From assembly GCF_015354735.1 (NCBI RefSeq), contig NZ_JACEFJ010000002.1, positions 496,001-560,000 on the forward strand: 64,000 nt of DNA, read 5' to 3'. The DNA comes from Pararhodonellum marinum (lineage in GTDB: Bacteria; Bacteroidota; Bacteroidia; Cytophagales; Cyclobacteriaceae). The first letter of the stretch is position 1. The number at the start of each line of letters is the position of its first letter. This document shows positions 43,147 to 51,937 of the stretch, in pieces. The position numbers and the translations under genes were made by a program. The notes under the pieces were generated by a model that was given only the letters and a program-made list of their open reading frames with translations, did not search any database and had not been told where the DNA came from.

Positions 43147-44727
43147 CTAATTTTCCACATCCCTCCTTATTGCTTTACCAGGCCTCACTTCCATAACCAA
43201 TTCACCGTCCTCTATGACAGGGGTTCCGTTGACCAACACGTATTTCATGCCCTCAGCGGTGAGGTAGGGTTCGGTAAAAGTAGCTCTATCTTGAATGGTT
43301 TCCGGATCAAAAACAATGATATCCGCGTCCATTCCTTCCTGAATCCTCCCTTTATATTTCATTTGGTCCACTGATTTTTCTAGGATTCTTGCCGGATAGA
43401 GGGAGGATTTAGCAAGGGCTTCAGATAGGCTCAGGGCTTTTCTGTCCCTTACATAATGGCTCAAAAGGCGACTGTAGGTACCTGCACTTCTGGGATGGGC
43501 AAAGGCATTTTCATTCAGTGGCCAAGTATTGTCATCAAACAAATCATCTGTGGTGATGTCTACCCAAGGCATGGCATCTGAAGCTATTGATCCTCCAGGG
43601 AACAAAACCGATTCCTCCAAGATGGATTCATCTTGGGGCATGTTCAGAAAACGGAAAACGATTACTGACCCGGGGTTTTTCTTCCGAATATTTTGGAATT
43701 CCTCTTCTGTTAAAGGCTTTCCGTTCAATTCTATTTGTTCCGCTTTGATGTTTTTTCTTTCTATCCCTTCTTTATTGAAAAGTGCAGCACCAATAGTTGT
43801 ACTGGAAGCCCCATAGGTATAGCTTTCTGTAGTGATTGGCAAACCGCTTTTTTGAGCTTGAATAATCATTCCCCGAGTGGTCGAAACATCTCTTAGACTA
43901 CTGCTGTTCAGATGACAAATATGGTCCTGACTGCCCGTGGCAGCCGAGAAGGCAATAATCTGTCCCACATATTCTGCGGCACTTTTGGGATCGCTTGGAA
44001 AATCCCCACTGATGTGTGTAAAAGTTGGCACTTCATAGGTGGCTGCCAAGGCATGAACAGCCATAAGTTCTTTAAAGCCTCCTCCCGGGGCATAACCAGC
44101 ATTGATGCCAATGCCTATCGATCCCTGTTTTATTCCCTTCTCCTCTATTAGCCTCAATATATTATCGATCTGTTTTTCATCGGCTGGATCATTCACCCAT
44201 TTACTCAGAGAAAAAGCACTTTGAAACCACCTCAAATCTGGCTCCATGGGTATTTCTTCCATTGTTTCTATTCTGGCGAAAGTCCAGGCGGCAGAGGCAC
44301 CATAGTTGAGGATTCTGCCTTTACTCTCCATGCTTTCATACCACGGACCAATGGGTAAAATGCCGGATTCCAATTCCAAAGCCGTGGTCACGCCATCAAA
44401 TGCCTGCATCCGGTCTGCTGTCAAAGTCTGTCCATGGGCATGCAGATCAATAAATCCCGGTGCCACCACCAAACCCCGTGCATCGATTGTTTTTTGGCCG
44501 GATATATCCGAATCGGTTATCAGAACAATCTTTCCTTTTTCTATCCCCAGATTACGTACCGCATCCAGTTGGGTTTCAGGATCGATTACCCTGCCATTTT
44601 TGACGACGATTTCAAAATTCTGTTCTTGGGCTTTTTGTCCTTGAGGTGAACACGCAAATCCCAAAAATGCCAAAATAAGCAAATAGTTGAATTTTCTTTT
44701 AATTGCGTTGTAATTGTCTTTTTTCAT
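43147..44727 (-). CDS. Exported amidohydrolase, D-aminoacylase/N-acyl-D-amino-acid deacylase type
   Basis: 526 residues with a lipobox (LAFLGFAC). The H-x-H metal motif is in APGFIDLHAHGQTL, with further candidate ligands in VPTFTHISGDF and QDHICHLNSSSLRD and a late Asp in SIASDAMPWVD. This, and the closing MKYVLVNGTPVIEDGELV beta-sandwich, fit the D-aminoacylase branch of the amidohydrolase superfamily, which removes acyl groups from N-acyl-D-amino acids. The lipid anchor suggests action outside the cytoplasm. It follows the next amidohydrolase gene (44782-46107) by 54 bases on the same strand, so they are probably co-transcribed. Confidence 0.82.
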   Translation of the reverse strand: MKKDNYNAIKRKFNYLLILAFLGFACSPQGQKAQEQNFEIVVKNGRVIDPETQLDAVRNLGIEKGKIVLITDSDISGQKTIDARGLVVAPGFIDLHAHGQTLTADRMQAFDGVTTALELESGILPIGPWYESMESKGRILNYGASAAWTFARIETMEEIPMEPDLRWFQSAFSLSKWVNDPADEKQIDNILRLIEEKGIKQGSIGIGINAGYAPGGGFKELMAVHALAATYEVPTFTHISGDFPSDPKSAAEYVGQIIAFSAATGSQDHICHLNSSSLRDVSTTRGMIIQAQKSGLPITTESYTYGASSTTIGAALFNKEGIERKNIKAEQIELNGKPLTEEEFQNIRKKNPGSVIVFRFLNMPQDESILEESVLFPGGSIASDAMPWVDITTDDLFDDNTWPLNENAFAHPRSAGTYSRLLSHYVRDRKALSLSEALAKSSLYPARILEKSVDQMKYKGRIQEGMDADIIVFDPETIQDRATFTEPYLTAEGMKYVLVNGTPVIEDGELVMEVRPGKAIRRDVEN

Positions 44728-44781
44728 GATCGTAAGTTTAAAATTAAAGGAACCCAGAGGCTAATTTCAAAGGAAATTCAA

Positions 44782-46107
44782 TCAATTCAGCTTGTTTTTG
44801 TAAATCTCCCCATCCTTCATAATCAACAGGAATTTCTCCCCAGGATTGGCAATTAGGTCAAGATTTCTTATCGGATTTCCATCCACTAAGATCAAGTCAG
44901 CATAAGCTCCCTCCTCAATTACCCCTAAGGCATTTGGATAAGGGTTTCGAGGACCTGACATCCGAAGTAATTCTGCATTGGTGGAGGTGGCCATTTTGAG
45001 TACTTCATATGGACTGTACCATTTGGACAGCTTGGCCAGTTGTGCTCCTTGCCTCGAAGCCAATTTGGCATCAAATAGGGCATCGGTGCCAAAGGCTACT
45101 TTTACACCGTGTTTTTTGGCATAGTTGTAGGCATTTTCAGTTCCGGCTACCATTTGAAGTTGTTTTTTTCGATTTTCGGAGCCCTCCTTAAAGGGTATGG
45201 CATCCTCATCATCCAAAAAGGGTTGCAAACAAAGCCAAATTCCTTTTTCAGCCAAAATCTGAGCCGTTTCCTCGTCGATCAACTGCCCATGCTCCACACA
45301 TTTGACACCTGCCTTTACAGCTGATTGAACGGCTTTGGGAGTGTAGGCATGGACGGTAACATAGGTTCCCCAGTTTTCCGCCGCTTCCACCGCAGCCCTG
45401 AATTCGGCTTCTGTGTATTGAGTTACATCCAGAGGATCATAATCCGAAGCCACACCACCCCCTGCCATCAGTTTGATCTGAGTAGCGCCTTGTCTTAGAT
45501 TTTCCCGGGTTCTCATCAGCACCTGATCAGCACCATCGGCAACACTGGTCATGCCTGTCTGCTCCAAATAGCCCATGGGGCCACCAATTTGTCTCGGCAC
45601 GTCGGTTGGCATCCCAAAATCCCCATGACCACCGGTTTGGGATATGGTGGCGCCGCTTGGATAGACCCTTGGGCCTTTGACCAAACCCTGATCGATGGCT
45701 TTTTTCAAACTGATAGAGGCTCCACCAAGATCTCTTACAGAAGTAAACCCTCTCATCAACTGGTTCTCTGCACTTTTTACAGCAAAAAGATTGATGTAAG
45801 CAACGTCTGACGACATGGCCACCTGCTGAGGAATAGATTCCATCAACAAATGCACATGCGCATCAATCAATCCTGGCATTAAAAACTTTCCTTGTCCTTC
45901 TATGATTTGGGTATCGGCCCTTCTGTTGACTGGAATTGGTGTGGTAGAGACCTTGCTGATCAAGTTGTCCACAATCAATACATTTCCTTTTATGGTCGCC
46001 TCGTCTTTTCCATTGAAGATTTCCACATTGTTGATGAGGATATTTTTTTGCCCATAGGTGGTATATGTCCCCATGCAGGCCAAAACCAGAAGTAAATAAA
46101 ATCTCAT
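44782..46107 (-). CDS. Exported amidohydrolase, imidazolonepropionase-like / prolidase-like
   Basis: 441 residues from ATG 46107, which begins the signal peptide (MRFYLLLVLACMGTYTTYGQ); the ATG at 46137 is less likely. Motifs: H-x-H in MPGLIDAHVHLLME, Lys for carbamylation in IKLMAGGG, His in YVTVHAYTPKA and GVKCVEHGQLI, Asp in VAFGTDALFD. This metal-ligand set is typical of secreted Xaa-Pro/Xaa-Arg dipeptidase-like amidohydrolases. Substrate is not readable; together with the D-aminoacylase-like neighbour it suggests scavenging of modified peptides or amino acids. Confidence 0.82.
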   Translation of the reverse strand: MRFYLLLVLACMGTYTTYGQKNILINNVEIFNGKDEATIKGNVLIVDNLISKVSTTPIPVNRRADTQIIEGQGKFLMPGLIDAHVHLLMESIPQQVAMSSDVAYINLFAVKSAENQLMRGFTSVRDLGGASISLKKAIDQGLVKGPRVYPSGATISQTGGHGDFGMPTDVPRQIGGPMGYLEQTGMTSVADGADQVLMRTRENLRQGATQIKLMAGGGVASDYDPLDVTQYTEAEFRAAVEAAENWGTYVTVHAYTPKAVQSAVKAGVKCVEHGQLIDEETAQILAEKGIWLCLQPFLDDEDAIPFKEGSENRKKQLQMVAGTENAYNYAKKHGVKVAFGTDALFDAKLASRQGAQLAKLSKWYSPYEVLKMATSTNAELLRMSGPRNPYPNALGVIEEGAYADLILVDGNPIRNLDLIANPGEKFLLIMKDGEIYKNKLN

Positions 46108-46324
46108 AGCGTTTAAGTTGTTTGATTGCAGTTTCAAAGTGAGTGTAAAACTTCGTGTGCTGGAAAAAACGACATTCTTATAAATTTAAGCTTAAAGGCA
46201 CAACATTCACTTAAAAAACAATTAATTGTGTTTCGTTTCAAAAAACAAGACACATTCTTGGTGGTTAAGGAGAGCCCTTCCATCTCCGACAGTTTTGCAA
46301 ATAGGAAACGAGGTAAAAAAGTTT

Positions 46325-47506
46325 TTACTTATTTAGGATTTTACTCCTTGATCCGTTAAAATAAGCCGAGGGGGTCATCCCTTTTATTTTTTTGAAGGCT
46401 TGGATAAAGGCACTTCGTGAACCAAATCCCACTTCTCTGGCAATGCCTTCCAAGGTAAGGTGTTCCCAGTTTTTTTGATGGTAATGGGAAACCATATACT
46501 CCACTCTATACTGGTTGATTAGGTCCGAATAACTCATCCCAAATCCCCGATTGATGATTTGTGAAAGGTGGTGTACGGGCAAATCCAAGGCCTCTGAAAG
46601 TTGGGAAATGCTAAAACTAGCCTGCAAAAAAGGTTCATTGAAAGTCAAGTAGTCTTCCACCTTACATTTCCCTTGCAGAAGTTCTCGATCGTTTAGTTGA
46701 AATTTTTTGGCATTATCGATGTTCTCTTCCGTTTTTGAATCCTCTTTGGGATCTTGAAAAACCTTGTTGTATAATATAGAAGGGTTGAATAAAAGAGAAA
46801 TGGCCACACTGAGTAAAAGGAAAACAACGGGCAAGTCCACAATTTCCCGCATATTGGGCATTACAGGCTGAAAAATAAAGACTGAAAGCAAGACCACATA
46901 AAAAATCAGCAATTGAGTCATCAAACCTAAAAGCCAGTAAATGGCATAAGGAATGGGCATGTTTAAAACCGGAAGTTTTCTTTTTTCTTTAAAAATCAAA
47001 TAAAGGGCGCAAAAGGTGTAAACTAAGCCTACCACGCATTTCAATTTGGGATGAAGAAAATCAGGCAAAAAACCTTGCCCATGTGCTGCCATGAGTCCGG
47101 GACTTTCCATCAGAAAAAGGATGAGTTCCCTTTTGTATTCGGCCCCTTTAAAATAAAATGGGAGCATCTCCATGCTGTGGAGAACAGCCGGAATAAAGTG
47201 TAGAAAATCCCACTTTCTAAACGAACTTTCACCATAAAGCATCCCTCTGACATACAGAAACAAAACGGCGGGTGTTAGATAATGGAAGGGGAAATTGCTT
47301 CGAAAAAAATGAGGATTATCGATCAGGATATTGGTATAAGTGAAGCTGTTGGTCAAAATCACATAAGAGAGTCCCCACAAACCCACCGCCAATAAAGCAT
47401 TGTTGAATCTGTTTTCTCCTTTGAATACCAACAGCAGAATAGCACAAAGGATACCAATCAGGCTAGCTCCTATGGATAAGCCAAATAAAAACAGATTTAT
47501 TTCCAA
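46325..47506 (-). CDS. AraC-family regulator with a polytopic membrane N-terminus
   Basis: 393 residues. About seven hydrophobic helices fill residues 1-240 (LFLFGLSIGASLIGILCAIL at the start, VFLLLSVAISLLFNPSILYN at the end). After a linker comes a two-helix-turn-helix AraC domain: FSISQLSEALDLPVHHLSQI and GIAREVGFGSRSAFIQAFKK then IKGMTPSAYF. This layout is a one-component membrane sensor binding DNA from the membrane, common in Bacteroidota. It could regulate the amidohydrolase pair downstream or the divergent ATPase; there is no direct evidence for either. Confidence 0.85.
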   Translation of the reverse strand: MEINLFLFGLSIGASLIGILCAILLLVFKGENRFNNALLAVGLWGLSYVILTNSFTYTNILIDNPHFFRSNFPFHYLTPAVLFLYVRGMLYGESSFRKWDFLHFIPAVLHSMEMLPFYFKGAEYKRELILFLMESPGLMAAHGQGFLPDFLHPKLKCVVGLVYTFCALYLIFKEKRKLPVLNMPIPYAIYWLLGLMTQLLIFYVVLLSVFIFQPVMPNMREIVDLPVVFLLLSVAISLLFNPSILYNKVFQDPKEDSKTEENIDNAKKFQLNDRELLQGKCKVEDYLTFNEPFLQASFSISQLSEALDLPVHHLSQIINRGFGMSYSDLINQYRVEYMVSHYHQKNWEHLTLEGIAREVGFGSRSAFIQAFKKIKGMTPSAYFNGSRSKILNK

Positions 47507-47743
47507 AACGGTGAAGATAGATTAGTAAATAATCCTAAACTAATCAAATCAATCAATAAACACAAAACCCATCAAGTATTTTCGAATGGCGAAGATTGGT
47601 TCAGATCTAAATTGAATAGGTTCTTTTTTGGACAGCAAATCGACTTGGTTTAAGTACGGTAATATTCCATTTTATTTTATATATATAAAGTCCCTATAGT
47701 CGAAAATTCACTCTTTTTAATTTTTTCTTAGATCGATTTTGGT

Positions 47744-47751
47744 TAATTTTG
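47744..47751 (+). promoter_or_regulatory. Candidate Bacteroidota -7 promoter element
   Basis: TAATTTTG matches TAnnTTTG and lies 30 bases before the ATG of the ATPase gene at 47782. The matching -33 TTTG is not exact; a T-run lies at about 47722-47727. Confidence 0.4.
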
Positions 47752-47781
47752 TCGTTACAAATTGACAATTTATAATTAATT

Positions 47782-49002
47782 ATGTCGATTGTAAAAGACA
47801 AAAATATGGAAATTTTGTACTCTTATCACGACAATTTAATAAAACAGGTTAATAATTCCTTCTTTAGGTATCTCTTTAAAGAGATTCATTGGGACCAAAG
47901 GATGCTGGCTATAAAAGGACCCAGGGGGTCCGGTAAAACCACCCTGATGCTACAATATATCCGCTTTCTGCTTCAAAAACCTAGGGAACAGGTCCTGTTT
48001 ATCACAGCAGATCATTATTGGTTTTACACACATAATCTAGTAGAAACAGCAGATGAATTTTACAAAAACGGAGGTCGATACCTGTTTATAGACGAGGTTC
48101 ATAAGTATCCAAATTGGTCAAGAGAGCTTAAAAATATTTATGACGGATATCCAGAAGTAAGGATTGTATTCTCATCCTCTTCAGCATTGGATATCTATCG
48201 AGGGGAGTCTGATTTGAGCCGTAGGGTGATCACTTATGAGTTGCCCGGACTTTCTTTTCGTGAGTTTTTGGAATTGGGAGGACACGGTAAATTTCCGAGC
48301 TACGATTTGGTAAACCTGATACAAAACCATCACGAAATAGCCATTGATATCTTAAACAAGGTCCAACCATTGCCTTTGTTCAAGAAATACCTAAAGTATG
48401 GTTACCTACCCCTGTTTCATGAAGGATCACCAGAAGAAATACCAATAAGACTTAACCAAACCATAAATGCTGTTATTGAAACAGATTTGGGTCATATTCA
48501 AGAATATGGAGCTGGAACTGCCTTTAAAATAAAAAAACTACTGGGGGTAATAGCTGAATCAGTTCCATTTAAACCTAATATCTCAGCGATTGCCCGTAAA
48601 TTGGAAGTGAGCAGAGATTCTATTTATTCTTGGTTTTCCTTCCTTGAAAATGCCCGCCTACTCAACTTACTAACAATGGAAGGCAAAGGCATATCCTTGT
48701 TGCAAAAACCCGAAAAAGTTTATCTCGAAAACACTAATCTTGCCAATGCTTTGAGCCTACAGCCTGATTTAGGTTCAATAAGAGAGACTTTTCTATTGAA
48801 CCAGTTGCTCAATAAAAAAATAAAAGTTACCCTTCCTGATAAAGGTGATTTTCTTGCGGAGGGAATCCATATTGAAGTCGGAGGAAAGAACAAGTCCAGT
48901 AAACAAGTGAGAGGTCAGGACACTTTTTTGATAGCTTCTGATGGTATTGAAACTGGGTTAAAAAACAGAGTCCCTTTATGGCTGTTTGGTTTTTTGTATT
49001 AA
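47782..49002 (+). CDS. AAA ATPase with DUF4143-type C-terminus
   Basis: 406 residues. Walker A is IKGPRGSGKTTLML (about residues 45-58), Walker B is RYLFIDEVHKYPNW (about 98-111), and an S-S-S sensor lies in RIVFSSSSALDIYRGESDLS. This with LPGLSFREFLEL is the AAA_14 + DUF4143 pattern. A helical region at about 265-310 (PNISAIARKLEVSRDSIYSW) looks like a winged-helix DNA-binding unit, and the C-terminus resembles a nuclease-like fold without obvious catalytic residues. These proteins are widespread and of unknown role. It stands alone, divergent from the AraC gene, with an AT-rich leader. Confidence 0.85.
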   Translation: MSIVKDKNMEILYSYHDNLIKQVNNSFFRYLFKEIHWDQRMLAIKGPRGSGKTTLMLQYIRFLLQKPREQVLFITADHYWFYTHNLVETADEFYKNGGRYLFIDEVHKYPNWSRELKNIYDGYPEVRIVFSSSSALDIYRGESDLSRRVITYELPGLSFREFLELGGHGKFPSYDLVNLIQNHHEIAIDILNKVQPLPLFKKYLKYGYLPLFHEGSPEEIPIRLNQTINAVIETDLGHIQEYGAGTAFKIKKLLGVIAESVPFKPNISAIARKLEVSRDSIYSWFSFLENARLLNLLTMEGKGISLLQKPEKVYLENTNLANALSLQPDLGSIRETFLLNQLLNKKIKVTLPDKGDFLAEGIHIEVGGKNKSSKQVRGQDTFLIASDGIETGLKNRVPLWLFGFLY

Positions 49003-49121
49003 AAATGACCGATAAAATTCTTCCATAATTGATTAAGGGAAGAAATACAATTTTGAATTTGATTTTTCCATTTAAGCGCTACCTTTTATTCTAAATCTCA
49101 ACATATGTTCTCAAAGTGGTT

Positions 49122-51905
49122 TTATTCCTTAATCCCCTTAAAGTCATACACACCCGACCCCAACTCCAGCACCAGTTTATCTTGCTGATCTGAAATTATT
49201 TTGATGCCATGAGCTTTGTCTAGTGCTGTATTGCCTTCCTCAAACCGATCATACAGATGCCGGGGAAGGTGTACCTCGGCAGTGGTATTGCCGGGGACTT
49301 TTATGGTCCAGTTAAAGGCATTTTCAGCATTTTCCCATTCACTGAGGATCTCGCCTCGGATGGAATAATAGCTAACTTTGGCACTTTCATCCTTGTCGAT
49401 GTAGGGTTTTAGGATGAATCTTTTGAATCCCGGTGCTGCCTCGTCTGGATTGATGCCCCCCAGAGAACGGAAATACCACTCACTCACCGAACCGAACATG
49501 GGGTGGTTGTGCGAATTGTTGAGGTCTTCTTTCCAATGCTCCCAGAGGGTGGTTGCACCGCTTTCCAGCATAAATCCATAGCTGGGATATTCCCTTTGAT
49601 TGAGCATGGTGTAAGCCACCTCCTGAAGGTCTTCTCTCCGCAATACATCGTAGATCATTTTGGTCCCAAAGATCCCTGTACTGATATGTCCCTTGTGACG
49701 GTCCATCACCTCACTGACCAAAACAGATTTTGCTTTGTCACGAAGGTCTTGACTTGGAGGGAAATCGTACCAAAGTCCGAAAGTTTGGGTGATTTGACTC
49801 GGCTCTTCTGTGAATTGACCAGAATCCTCCCTTAGAAATTCCTCATTGATCTGGGCTTTGATTCTTTCAGCTTCATCCCCGTATTTCTTAGCATCAGCTT
49901 CTTTATTCAGGATCTTTGCAAAATCCGCAAAAAGCTTGACATTGTGGTAATAGAAAGCGGCACTCGTGAGTTCAACCGGTTTGGGGTCAAGGGCCACATG
50001 GTCACTCAAACCATGCCTTACCAGGCCATCCCCGTTTTCTTCTGCATAGCTGATCATAAAATCCACCATTTTTTTGGTGGCAGGATAATGGTCCTCCAAG
50101 ACGGCTTTGTCCCCATAAAACAAATAAAGTTGGTATTGCACAAAAGGATAGGCAAGTTGCCACCCTATGGGTCCTGAGCCCTCACCCATGCCCTCGGAAT
50201 CTATGCCATTGTAGGGGGCAGTCTCGGGCATACCACCATTGGGCCTTTGGTCATCCCGGAAGTCCTTCACGGTTTTGGTATAGAATTGGGCCATGTCAAA
50301 ATTATACAGATAGGCCTCAGCAGCAGTGACAATGTCTCCCCCATAGCCGAACTTTTCCCTGCCCGGGCAGTCAGACTGAATGCTGAATACATTGCTCAGC
50401 ATGGTCCAAAGCGTCACATCCTGGACTTGGTTGAACAGTTCATTGCTGGATTGAAAATCCCCCGCTTTTTCCAAGTCTGAATTCAATACAATACCCTCTA
50501 TCTGATCAGCAGTCAAGGTGCCAGGGTATCCGGAGATCTCCACATACCTGTAAGCTCTAAAGGTAAAGGTTTGCTGATAATTCTCAGAACCTTCCCCATT
50601 CATGATGTAGGTGTCTTCCTGATAGGCAGTTTTCGGTGCACCCGGCCCACCGCTCAGGTTCCAGACCTCTTTGATGTGACCGGCTACAGTGGTGTTCCCG
50701 TTGACTCGGCCATTTTCAAAGAGCAGTTCGCCAAAATGCATTTTGACCTCTGTTCCAGATTCACCTTTCAGGTTTTTCAGCCTCAGCCAACCGGCAAAAT
50801 TCTGTCCCATGTCCACCACAAAAATACCCGGTTCTGGGGAGGTGATTTGGGTTGGTGTCAGAGTTTTGGTATGTCGGATCGGGGGTGCCATTTGGGCTTC
50901 TAGCTTGCCCCCAGGGCCCTCCATCATCTTCACTTCCTGCCAGTTGCTGTCATCATAGTCAGGATCCTCCCAGCCCTTTAAGTTTCTTCGAGCATCATAA
51001 ACCTCTCCCAAATACACGGAGTTTTTGAGCAGGGGGCTTTCTGCCCATTTCCATGTTCCATCACTGAATATTTTTGCTTGTGTACCGTCTTCAAAAGTGA
51101 TCTCCATTTGGGCGATCAGCTGGGGTGCCCCTATGGCCAAAAATTCTCTGAGGTTAAATCTTCTAAACAACCCTAAAGGCAAGGGATTGTACCAGCCATT
51201 GCCCAGATGGACAGCCAGGGCATTGTTTCCTGACTTTAGATGATCCGTAACATCATAGGTACTGTACAAAACCCTTTTGCTGTAGTTGGTCCATCCCGGA
51301 TCCAATACCTGATCACCGATTCTTTCACCATTCAAAAATGCTTCATAGTATCCTAGGCCGGTGATGTACAGTTTGGCCTCTTTGATGCCTTTATCTAAAG
51401 CAAAGGTTTTTCGGAAATAGGGACTTGGCATTTCCTCATAGAAATCTTCCCGTTTTTCGGGCATCGGTCTTCCGTCCCCGATCCAAGCCGCCTCCCAATC
51501 ACCTTCTCTAAGCCCCATTTCCAAAAAAGCATCCTCACTGAAACCTGATGCCTTGTCTTCCTGATCCCATATTTTCACCTTCCAAAAATACCTGATTCCC
51601 TTCTCCAATTTTGGACCGCTGTATTGGATCTGAATGTTTTCAGTTTCCATTTTTTTACCGGAATCCCACCAAAGCGCCTCTTCATTTTCATGCTCAGTAT
51701 GCACTTGTATTTGGTAGGCGCTTTGATATATACCCCTTTCCGAACTTTCGATTTCCCATGAAAAGCGTGGAGTATCGGTGTCAAGCGCCAAAGGATTTTC
51801 CAGGTACTCGGTCTTAAGGTTTTTTAATTCTATTTGCTGGCTTTTCTGGCAGGAAAAAAGTGCCAAAATTAAAAGGGGAGCGATTAGCAATTTGGGATAG
51901 GTCAT
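49122..51905 (-). CDS. GH78 alpha-L-rhamnosidase, lipoprotein
   Basis: 927 residues with a lipobox (LILALFSC). N-terminal fibronectin-like and beta-sandwich modules (TPRFSWEIESSERGIYQSAY, YITGLGYYEAFLNGERIGDQ, VLDPGWTNYSKRVLYSTYDV) precede the catalytic alpha/alpha barrel. The catalytic segment is SDCPGREKFGYGGDI around residue 512, the GH78 D-x-x-x-R-E...G-D signature. GGINPDEAAPGFKRFILKP is the typical C-terminal beta-domain. This is a full-length, canonical member and less divergent than the one at 29658. It removes L-rhamnose from plant or microbial glycans. The metallophosphoesterase gene lies 32 bases upstream on the same strand. Confidence 0.9.
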   Translation of the reverse strand: MTYPKLLIAPLLILALFSCQKSQQIELKNLKTEYLENPLALDTDTPRFSWEIESSERGIYQSAYQIQVHTEHENEEALWWDSGKKMETENIQIQYSGPKLEKGIRYFWKVKIWDQEDKASGFSEDAFLEMGLREGDWEAAWIGDGRPMPEKREDFYEEMPSPYFRKTFALDKGIKEAKLYITGLGYYEAFLNGERIGDQVLDPGWTNYSKRVLYSTYDVTDHLKSGNNALAVHLGNGWYNPLPLGLFRRFNLREFLAIGAPQLIAQMEITFEDGTQAKIFSDGTWKWAESPLLKNSVYLGEVYDARRNLKGWEDPDYDDSNWQEVKMMEGPGGKLEAQMAPPIRHTKTLTPTQITSPEPGIFVVDMGQNFAGWLRLKNLKGESGTEVKMHFGELLFENGRVNGNTTVAGHIKEVWNLSGGPGAPKTAYQEDTYIMNGEGSENYQQTFTFRAYRYVEISGYPGTLTADQIEGIVLNSDLEKAGDFQSSNELFNQVQDVTLWTMLSNVFSIQSDCPGREKFGYGGDIVTAAEAYLYNFDMAQFYTKTVKDFRDDQRPNGGMPETAPYNGIDSEGMGEGSGPIGWQLAYPFVQYQLYLFYGDKAVLEDHYPATKKMVDFMISYAEENGDGLVRHGLSDHVALDPKPVELTSAAFYYHNVKLFADFAKILNKEADAKKYGDEAERIKAQINEEFLREDSGQFTEEPSQITQTFGLWYDFPPSQDLRDKAKSVLVSEVMDRHKGHISTGIFGTKMIYDVLRREDLQEVAYTMLNQREYPSYGFMLESGATTLWEHWKEDLNNSHNHPMFGSVSEWYFRSLGGINPDEAAPGFKRFILKPYIDKDESAKVSYYSIRGEILSEWENAENAFNWTIKVPGNTTAEVHLPRHLYDRFEEGNTALDKAHGIKIISDQQDKLVLELGSGVYDFKGIKE

Positions 51906-51937
51906 AGGTGTGGGTTTTTTATTATGCTGTTAGCGCA

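Noticed and set aside
49018-49044. Intrinsic terminator after the AAA ATPase gene
   Set aside because: The TTCTTCC/GGAAGAA stem is short and AT-rich, with a 13-base loop and no T-run.
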